From Pavlovales sp. CCMP2436 (taxonomy: Eukaryota; Haptophyta; Pavlovophyceae; Pavlovales): a stretch of DNA of 12,326 nucleotides. The stretch's first letter is position 1, and each line of letters opens with the position of its first letter. This document shows, piece by piece, positions 6,894 through 12,326 of the stretch. Below the pieces are notes generated by a model that ran no database searches, was not told the origin of the DNA, and worked only from the letters and a program-made list of their open reading frames with translations. The translations under genes and the position numbers were made by a program. The stretch spans positions 47,849 to 60,174 of the forward strand of contig MU631528.1 of the NCBI GenBank assembly GCA_026770615.1, read 5' to 3'.

Positions 6894-6924
6894 GGATTTA
6901 AGTGTTAAAAAAACACTCAGATCC
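6894..6924. other. Hairpin at the 3' side of the retroelement relic
   Basis: GGAT (6894-6897) pairs with ATCC (6921-6924) and AGTGTT (6901-6906) pairs with AACACT (6912-6917), with a loop of five A (plus strand) or five T (minus strand) and a 3-nt by 3-nt internal loop. It overlaps the stop codon (6917-6919) of the last minus-strand open frame of the relic, the place where many non-LTR elements carry the 3' stem-loop recognised by their reverse transcriptase. That role is inferred from position. Confidence 0.55.
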
Positions 6925-7691
6925 AGGGATCCACCCCGAGCACACGGATACCGTCCCCACCGTTGATCAGTTCAGGCACACGACGATCGACGACTGACGA
7001 CTCTCGACTGGCACGGTGACCAACCTCCACTGCTCTCCCTCGCGTCGTCTGGAAATGCAGCGCCGTCTGCGAGCGCGGCCCACCTTCGCACCTCCCAAAC
7101 GTTACCTCCTGACTAGCCTGACTCGCATATTGGGTTGCGGGGTGTGGCGGGCTTGCTGGCTCATGTTTGCGTTTTGAAGACTTTTTTGAGCTTGCTGGCT
7201 CATGTTTGGATTTAGGATTTTTGTCGCCCGAGTGGTGTGATAGCGTGGGTGACTGGCCGGTTTTAAGGGCCCGTTTGGTTGCTGAGCGTAGTATGCGTGG
7301 GTGGTGCATGATTATGACAGACTTGTCATGGATCAGTGCTTGCATGCGTGACGGGTCTGCCGCGGATTCGTGGTTTATGGCGGGACTGGCTGGTCCTGTT
7401 TTGGGTTCGGTGGGACTGGCTGCTCTTGGTAGTAATGAGGTTTTGGTTCGAGACGGTCTCTGGTTGCGTTTATCCACGTTTGATGTGCGTAAGCGTTGCT
7501 GGCCTCTGCTGGGCCTGAGGGTGGGTGGGCTTAGGCTGCATGGAGGGTGTGGTCGGGTTTACACCTGTTAATGAATCTTCATTATTCGTAGGTTGGTTGC
7601 GCATCAGGCGTTTTCGTTTGGCGGGGGTGGTCAGTGCACTGGTGTCCGTTGGGGATATGGGCTCTTGCTGCATACAGGGGATCGCGGGCAA
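6917..7691 (-). pseudogene. Retroelement basic Pro/Ser-rich tail, frame-broken
   Basis: Two overlapping open frames, 7691-7470 and 7477-6917, read as one low-complexity protein with a frame change near 7470. Both are rich in Pro, Ser, Thr, Lys and Arg, for example PAKRKRLMRNQP, then a duplicated KHEPAS element. Such tails occur in nucleic-acid-binding parts of retroelements; that is inference. The last 30 codons may really be 3' UTR, since they run into the terminal hairpin. Confidence 0.35.
7151..7208. repeat. 19-bp direct repeat inside the retroelement tail
   Basis: GCTTGCTGGCTCATGTTTG at 7151-7169 and again at 7190-7208, a perfect repeat with 39-bp period. The period is a multiple of three, so it duplicates a KHEPAS-containing peptide in the minus-strand frame. 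Confidence 0.75.
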
Positions 7692-7730
7692 TAAGAAACC
7701 GTCATGTTAAGAAACTGAGCTCTTTTTTTT

Positions 7731-7782
7731 GCATTGTTTGTGTGTAATTTAAGCAAAATTAAGCATTTTTTGTATGTAATTT
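7731..7782. repeat. 20-bp near-duplicate in AT-rich DNA
   Basis: GCATTGTTTGTGTGTAATTT (7731-7750) and GCATTTTTTGTATGTAATTT (7763-7782) match at 18 of 20 bases with a 32-bp period. They straddle the stop codon of the upstream minus-strand frame. Confidence 0.65.
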
Positions 7783-8159
7783 GCTGGTGGTTCCTTGTTT
7801 AGAGCGATGCTGTCCGTTAGGGGCATGGGCTCGTATTGTATAGGTGGTATGGCCGCTAGTGCTGTGTTTTGATTCAGTTTCGTTGCTGCCCACTCAGCTG
7901 TCTGGGCGGTCCACATGGCTACCTTAAACTTATACGCGTCGTATAGCGATATATTGTCCTTGGTTGACGCCGCTGATGCTTCGATTGCCGCTTCGCGTGA
8001 TTTGTGCATGCTGAAGCTATGGCGTAGGAGAGTGTAGTATAAGTCGCCGGGCTTGGGTGCGTCACCGGTGTCGACGTCCTTCTTACTGAGCTCTTCTTTA
8101 ACACTTAATCCTACTCTTCCGGTGAAAGAGTCCGGCCGAGAAAACATGTCTGTCGCCAT
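7749..8159 (-). pseudogene. Retroelement C-terminal helical segment
   Basis: 136 codons, in frame with and only two codons after the TAA that ends the zinc-finger segment. Either it is the tail of the same protein behind a nonsense mutation, or a second cistron translated by stop-restart. The content is mixed hydrophilic and helical (for example FKVAMWTAQTAEWAATKLNQ) with no recognised domain. It ends at a TAA inside an AT-rich near-duplicate at 7731-7782. No gene family is recognised. Confidence 0.45.
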
Positions 8160-8165
8160 TGATTT

Positions 8166-8504
8166 TTATTTGACGGATCCCAGGCGCGGGGACAGTTCCT
8201 TGCAGAGAGAGCGGTGGAGGTCGTGGCAGTGCTTTTCCGTTGCCGAGCACTCGTGGTATAAGTGATGCTTTGTGTCTTGTGAGTTGAGTGCTTTGCATAG
8301 AGGGCAGGTGATGCCCATTGTTTCGGACTTTCCGTCAATGGTAATTGTAGTGGTGGCGATCGCTGGAAATTCTGCTGCCCACTCGGCATTGTGGCGGTAT
8401 GATCCAAGCACCAATCTGACCATGTGTTTGGTGTACTTTTCCGTGGGTCGCTGTTGGCCCCTAACTCGTGGGAGGCGCAGAGCCATCGTGCTTTCTTTGA
8501 CCAC
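8166..8504 (-). pseudogene. Retroelement zinc-finger segment (RT C-terminal type)
   Basis: Contains the pattern C-x2-C-x9-H-H-x2-H-x-C: Cys codons at 8306-8304, 8297-8295 and 8249-8247, His at 8267-8262 and 8255-8253. This matches the zinc-binding knuckle found after reverse transcriptase/RNase H in many eukaryotic elements. A Trp-containing stretch, LVLGSYRHNAEWAAEF, precedes it. The frame ends at TAA 8168-8166, but the next two codons and the following ATG (8159) are in the same frame, so that stop probably interrupts one longer protein. Confidence 0.65.
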
Positions 8505-9030
8505 ATGGCTTCTACATTGGCCATTCTACCTATGCCGGGGGCATGTTTGACGGGGCCTCTCTTCTCTAGGCGATCCCTCGCAACTCTGTCTATTAGCGCA
8601 TGGCGTGCTGCTCGTTGGTTGGATGTGATGATGTCTCCTGTCGCAGTGGCCGCTATTGCCCAGCACTAGGCCGTGAGCGTGTTTTCTGTGAGCTGTACTG
8701 TGGCGGCTTCTTCTCTGTGTACTGCTACTGCCTTTGAGCCCCAGTCGCTCAATGCGTTAGACTGCACGAGCTTTATGACAGCCGGGGGTTGGAGGTGGGG
8801 AGGCAAATCGGCCTGGCTGCGCCAGTTGTCGCCTCGTGTGGAAATGAAGAGCCGAGTCACTTTCTTTAGCGCCTCTGCTGTCACTATTCTAGCTCTCGAG
8901 GCGTCATCGTGACGTACCGCTCCCGGGGTATTTAGAATTTTGGCTACTTCATCATCCGATTTGGTATGAGCGCAGTGTGAGTCGCGTTCCTGTAGCGTCC
9001 GTGCGCCTCGTCACGTTGTTTGAGGCTGAG
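8505..9030 (-). pseudogene. Retroelement polyprotein fragment, middle part
   Basis: Continues the upstream fragment after a one-base frame change. One frame runs from about 9030 through SDDEVAKILNTPG and TAEALKKVTRLF to a possible RNase H end, SNALSDWGSKA (Asn...Asp...Ala pattern of the last active-site helix). It is interrupted by TAG at 8668-8666 and then continues in the same frame (RHALIDRVARDRLEKRG, NVEAMWSKKARWL) to about 8460. Near there a second frame change is needed to join the zinc-finger segment. The RNase H assignment of the C-terminal helix is weak on its own and rests on the order of parts. Confidence 0.5.
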
Positions 9031-9623
9031 TAGGCGGTAGAAGTGAGGGTTTGCATCATAGCTCGTGGGATCCCTTAACCCGTGTGGTAGGGGGTTGCGG
9101 TCTAGGTGCCGTCTGTGCCAGTCTAGGCGTTTTACGCCTGTGTCATGGTCCCATCCGATGAATAGCTCTTGCTCGCGAGTCAGTGCTTGTAAGGCCAGTG
9201 TTGGTGGTGAACTCGTAGCAATTGCCACAGGTACGTAAAAGCACGCCGCACCGGCTGCTCGAGCCTCGGCGTTTCCATCAGGTTTGATAAATGAACCGTC
9301 GACCCCGACATGTGGAGTGCACAATTGTGGTTTCTCCGCTGTCGGTGGTTGGTATCTGAGTGCATGTATGAGTGTTGTGTGGCGTGTGACGAACCGGAAG
9401 CACATAGGTCCGCATAATGCCGACGTGAGTGCGGGCAGGATTTCCCGTAATATTTCCAGCTGCTCCGGGTGTTTTAATCGCCTAAATGTAGGCCTATATT
9501 CCTGTGTGAACAGGGACTTGGCTGCTTTTGCTACCGCAGCCGTGTTTGCATGCATCGGTAGGGCATTTTGAAGAGCAATAAGCATGTCCCTTAAAGCGTC
9601 CGGAAAAGATTGTTCCCAAGTAT
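8944..9623 (-). pseudogene. Retroelement polyprotein fragment, RNase H-like N-terminal part
   Basis: The open frame runs from just after a TGA near 9625 to TAG 8946-8944; an ATG at 9585 is internal, since residues before it (WEQSFPDALRD) read as coding too. The segment VGVDGSFI...RAAGAACFY (Asp codon complement of 9298-9300) resembles the first strand and turn of RNase HI, whose first catalytic residue is that Asp. The following 90 residues, including a GWDHDTG stretch, do not show the expected second acidic motif, so the domain is either diverged or internally deleted. The last residues are out of frame: the original frame changes near 9005-9030, after which a better reading (ERDSHCAHTKSDDEVAKIL) continues downstream. 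Confidence 0.55.
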
Positions 9624-9656
9624 TTCAGACGCCAACCCAAGTATTTCAGACGTCAA
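9615..9656. repeat. 21-bp tandem duplication at the retroelement edge
   Basis: CCCAAGTATTTCAGACGCCAA (9615-9635) is followed directly by the same 21 bases (9636-9656) with one C-to-T change. On the minus strand the retroelement protein frame begins within it (first codons after the TGA). To the right the sequence changes abruptly to GC-rich DNA. Confidence 0.8.
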
Positions 9657-10204
9657 CACTTGGCTTGCCGCCCGCCGCCCGCCCACTGCGCGACGCGGAG
9701 GGCAGCGGGAACTTGGCCTGCGGAGCGCTATGGCGCAGTGGACGATGATGGAAGCTTGGCCGGCGGCAGCGGTGGATGGCGCGGAGGGCGGTCGCGGAGC
9801 TGTGGAGGGCGCACAGGGCGAGGACGAGGGCGCGGATGGGTTCCGCTCGGCAACAGTGGCGGAGGGCTCTGCTCGACCAGCTCAACGCAGAGCAGCGCCT
9901 ACGCGGCGGCGGGGCCGAACGAGGGGGGGCGACAGAGTTGATCGCACGCGGCAGCTCATGTCGCAGGGCCGACGCGAAAGGCGGGCGAGGAGGCTGGCCG
10001 GGAGACCGTCTCGCGAGGCCCAAGACGCTGCGCGCGCGGCTGGCTGCAGCGCGTCAGCTGCTCCGAGGAGTACAGACGACCCATGCTGGGTTGCGCGCGC
10101 TGCAGGAGACAGACGGTTGCGCTTGCTGCACGCGAGGCTGACGCTGCAGCCTCCACTTCGGTGTCAGAGGTCCATTACCTAGCGCTAGGCCCGATAGGCC
10201 GCTA
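9657..10204 (+). other. GC-rich segment with three overlapping open frames, coding status unclear
   Basis: All three plus-strand frames stay open for long stretches: 9610-10182, 9776-10141, and a third ending at the TAA near 10204. None is clearly better. The second shows helical, Leu/Arg/Gln-rich content (WRRALLDQLNAEQRL, TLRARLAAARQLLRGVQ). The third ends with a CARC pair and a plausible ALAAREADAAAST tail. A minus-strand frame (10023-9646) looks like a shadow. It could be a frame-broken gene remnant related to the relic further right, but no shared motif is firm enough to say so. Confidence 0.3.
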
Positions 10205-10558
10205 AGTAGCCGTAGGCCAAGTGCAGCCTACGAGCATGAAGTGTGATAAAGTGTTGAACTCGACTCACAGCCAGCGGACTGAAGCTACCAATACAACTAG
10301 CACGTGGCCTTAGCATAGCGACACAATTTGACTAGATTACTCGCTGTGCCAGGCTATGGCTCAGGTCACCCCCTGACAGCTATCAAATGGGCGAAGACCA
10401 TCTTACCGAGATGAGAGAGCATTCCTGACGGGCTACGCCGAAATTTGAAGTGTTTATTGGTCGAGCTTAACGAGCTCTATTTTATGAATTTTTCAGAATA
10501 TCTTCAACTCTTCATGGGCGAGCCAGGGATCAATAACTAACGCGCGCCGATTTTAAAC
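10205..10558. other. Intergenic, nothing recognised
   Basis: About 350 bp of intermediate composition with frequent stops in all frames. There is no tandem repeat, tRNA-like box pair or long inverted repeat. A small AT-rich patch lies at 10480-10500 and another at about 10550, upstream of the plus-strand relic; either might hold promoter elements, but nothing specific is visible. Confidence 0.5.
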
Positions 10559-12326
10559 ATGTTTCGAACCGTTTTAAAAACCCTTCCTGTGCTCCGGATC
10601 GCTCTAGACTTGCAGCATCCGCCCGCCGCTGCGATGTCGCTCCGCTGGCCAGAGCCGCTAGCTGTGCTCGTCGGCAAAAGCGCTGATGACCTCCTTGCGC
10701 GCTTGTGCAATGAGGACAACGGGCGGTGGACCCAACGAAGCGGATGCAGCTCAAGTGCAGTACCTTGGCTGTGCGCCCCACGCTGCAGCATGCGATCGTG
10801 CAGCTCGTCAACGCGAATCTCGCAACGCACCGCTGCCGGGTGCAGCTCGAGCCTGAGCCCGCGCCGCCCGAGCTGGTGCCGCGCTTGTCGCGTGCGCGCT
10901 CGGAGCCGGCCGAGACCGAGCCTCCGCCGCTGTGGCGGGCGCGCAGCGCGCCCGAGTCCGTAGAGGCGAAGCGCGGGCGCACCGATAATGCAGACGACAA
11001 CTAGACGACGTGGGACCTGCGCGAGTTCACTCGGCAAGAACAAATATTCCATGCGCGCGCTCAGGTGCCGATCGATGCAGACAACGGCGACGCATTCACA
11101 GCGCGGCAGCGCAGAGTTGCGCTTAACCACGCGCGCAGGGGTGTGCTCGCATCACTGCGTTATCACGCTGCCGGCTCTACTGAACGCGTTGCCGATCTCA
11201 TCGTCGGTGCTGTGTCTACGTTCGGAGTCGGCGAGCGAGTCCTCGAGAGGCTCGAGGCGCTTGTGCCCGAGCGCCGGCTAGTGGAGACGACGCGGCGGAG
11301 ACTGCGCTCTACATTGTGTCGCGGGCGCGCGAGGCCCTCTCCGAGCTCAAGAAGTGCCAGACGGAGGCGCAGCGCAGCGAGTACTACGCCGCGCTCTGCG
11401 TTCTCTCGCCAGAGGCGGTGGTCGAGCGAGAGACGGGAGGCATGGTGCGGCGGGTGAAGGCAGCACTCGGCCTCAGCCGATCGAACGCAGTGTTCGACGA
11501 ATGCCGAAAGATCCGCGCAGCTTTTGCAGCCTCGGTCCGGCGCAAGGGGGAGCCGATCGCTGTGAGCGGCGTGCTGACGCGGAACTCCACAGTCGCTAGC
11601 GTGGTGCGCGAGTTGCGCCCCGATTCCTCTTGCACTGTCGAGTACATGGCGGAGGGCGTGAGCAAGTACAAGCACGCTGGCCGCCTGACAAAGGATGTGC
11701 GCTCTGCTGCCGCGCCCATCGGCGCGCCCGCCGATGAAGCCGCAGTGGCCGGAACGTCTGGGCGGGCTGCTGAGGTCAGTGGGACTCGTCAGTTCGCGGC
11801 GCTCCGGCGACCGCCTGTTCGGCTAGCGATTTCTGCGCGCGCCGAGCGGAAAGACAATCTTTCCGCTGCTGACGCGGCCAAAGTACACGTCTTCTTCTAC
11901 GACAACGGTGCGGTCAGCCCGTGCACGCGCGAGCGCGTGAGAAGGCGCGTCGGCCCCAACCTTTGGCAAGTCGCGCAGGCGCTGGTCACGATGCAGACTA
12001 TGGACGCACTCTTCTCGCAGTTCCAGACCGAGAACGTCCTCTGCGGCACGGCGCTCAGCTATTCATCCTTTTAAAAGCTCTCGCCGTGGACCTCCGGCGC
12101 GTCAAACGCGAGACATGTTTGTGCCGTACTTGCGAACTGTACAAATGTTATCACGACGCAATGGACACGGTGCCCGCCATCATCTCCCTCTCAGACGCAA
12201 CGCCCGCCGCATCGCCCGCTGCGGAAGCGCCTGCAGCAGCATCCGCATCACCCGCTGTGAAAGCGCTCGCCGCAGCACCTGCATCGCCCGCGGCTGATGC
12301 GCCAGCTGCCTCGCTTGGCAGTGCTT
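10559..12326 (+). pseudogene. Frame-broken gene relic with a C-x-C-x2-C-x5-C cluster (partial)
   Basis: One protein can be followed rightward through three frames. Segment A (10559 or ATG 10634 to about 10720) includes LAVLVGKSADDLLARLCNE. Segment B (about 10726-11270) has VRPTLQHAIVQLVNANLA, is broken by TAG 11002-11004, then continues in frame with LREFTRQEQIF and HARRGVLASL. Segment C (about 11275-12055) has LYIVSRAREALSELKKCQTE, VASVVRELRPD and VHVFFYDNGAVSPCTRERV. Segment D (about 12050 to the edge) has LFILLKALAVDLRRVKRETC, then CLCRTCELYKC, then Ala/Pro/Ser repeats. The layout (FFxxD stretch, basic helix, Cys cluster) recalls uncharacterised multi-copy proteins of aquatic eukaryotes often found among mobile elements; that is from memory and not verified. 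Three frame changes plus one stop suggest a pseudogene. Confidence 0.55.
12190..12326 (+). repeat. Imperfect Ala/Pro/Ser coding repeat at the window edge
   Basis: Units built on GCATCGCCCGC(T/G)GCGG or GCATCACCCGCTGTG recur at roughly 33-36 bp spacing and run off the right end. In the last frame of the relic they give ASPAAEAP, ASPAVKAL and ASPAADAP elements, a flexible low-complexity tail. Confidence 0.6.

Larger units (their letters stand above)
6917..9623 (-). mobile_element. 5'-truncated, decayed retroelement (non-LTR type likely)
   Basis: The minus strand shows, in order: a DGSF-type RNase H-like start, a possible RNase H C-terminus, a CX2C...H-X4-C zinc finger of the kind found at the C-terminus of reverse transcriptases, and a further helical segment followed by a basic, Pro/Ser-rich tail. 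At least two frameshifts and two in-frame stops (TAG 8668-8666, TAA 8168-8166) break it. No reverse transcriptase core (YxDD region) is present; homology ends abruptly at the left end of the protein (9623), as expected for 5' truncation during target-primed insertion. There are no long terminal repeats and no clear target-site duplication. The class assignment is inferred from domain order. Confidence 0.62.

Noticed and set aside
6917..9623. LTR retrotransposon or retrovirus-like element
   Set aside because: No long terminal repeats, no protease, integrase or gag signature; the zinc finger after an RNase H-like segment points to a non-LTR type.
10530..11130. Minus-strand frames opposite the right-hand relic
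   Set aside because: Basic, Ser/Arg-rich text with no motif, against a coherent, if broken, plus-strand reading.
10559..12326. Frame breaks as sequencing or assembly errors
   Set aside because: Not excluded, but DPH2 and 2.0 kb of IQ-gene exons show no breaks, so random error at this density is less likely than decay.

Overview
The window looks like nuclear DNA from a GC-rich unicellular eukaryote, most likely a microalga; a haptophyte-like genome would fit, but that is inference. The reasons are a eukaryotic-type diphthamide gene (DPH2), a minus-strand gene whose reading frame is restored by three short GT-AG introns, tRNA-derived SINE-like repeats, and the remains of a retroelement with an RNase H-like segment and a zinc-finger tail. 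No bacterial operon structure is visible.

Layout. 108-2836 (minus): a four-exon gene for a proline-rich protein with a C-terminal series of calmodulin-type IQ motifs; the family was not recognised. Its introns hold the AT-rich and simple-repeat DNA of this part. 2837-3104: a compact divergent promoter region containing two mutually exclusive hairpins. 3105-4880 (plus): an intact, intronless DPH2 gene in which the residues aligning with the usual iron-sulfur cysteines are not cysteine. 4881-6224: AT-richer non-coding DNA with dispersed and degenerate repeats and a GCG tract. 6225-6695: two head-to-tail copies of a tRNA-derived SINE-like unit of about 231 bp (minus strand). 6894-9623 (minus): a 5'-truncated, decayed retroelement with a hairpin at its 3' side. 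A 21-bp tandem duplication lies exactly at its upstream edge. 9657-10204: a GC-rich segment with three overlapping open frames and no convincing gene. 10205-10558: nothing recognised. 10559 to the right end (plus): a frame-broken gene relic with a short cysteine cluster and an Ala/Pro/Ser repeat tail, cut by the window edge.

Only two genes appear intact, the divergent pair IQ-protein and DPH2. DPH2 is expected to act with DPH1 in the first step of diphthamide synthesis on elongation factor 2. The IQ protein is probably a calmodulin-binding or scaffold protein. Nothing in the sequence links the two beyond the shared promoter region. The right half of the window is mobile-element territory, where frames are broken repeatedly, while the two left-hand genes are clean. 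This argues that the breaks are real decay and not general sequence error.
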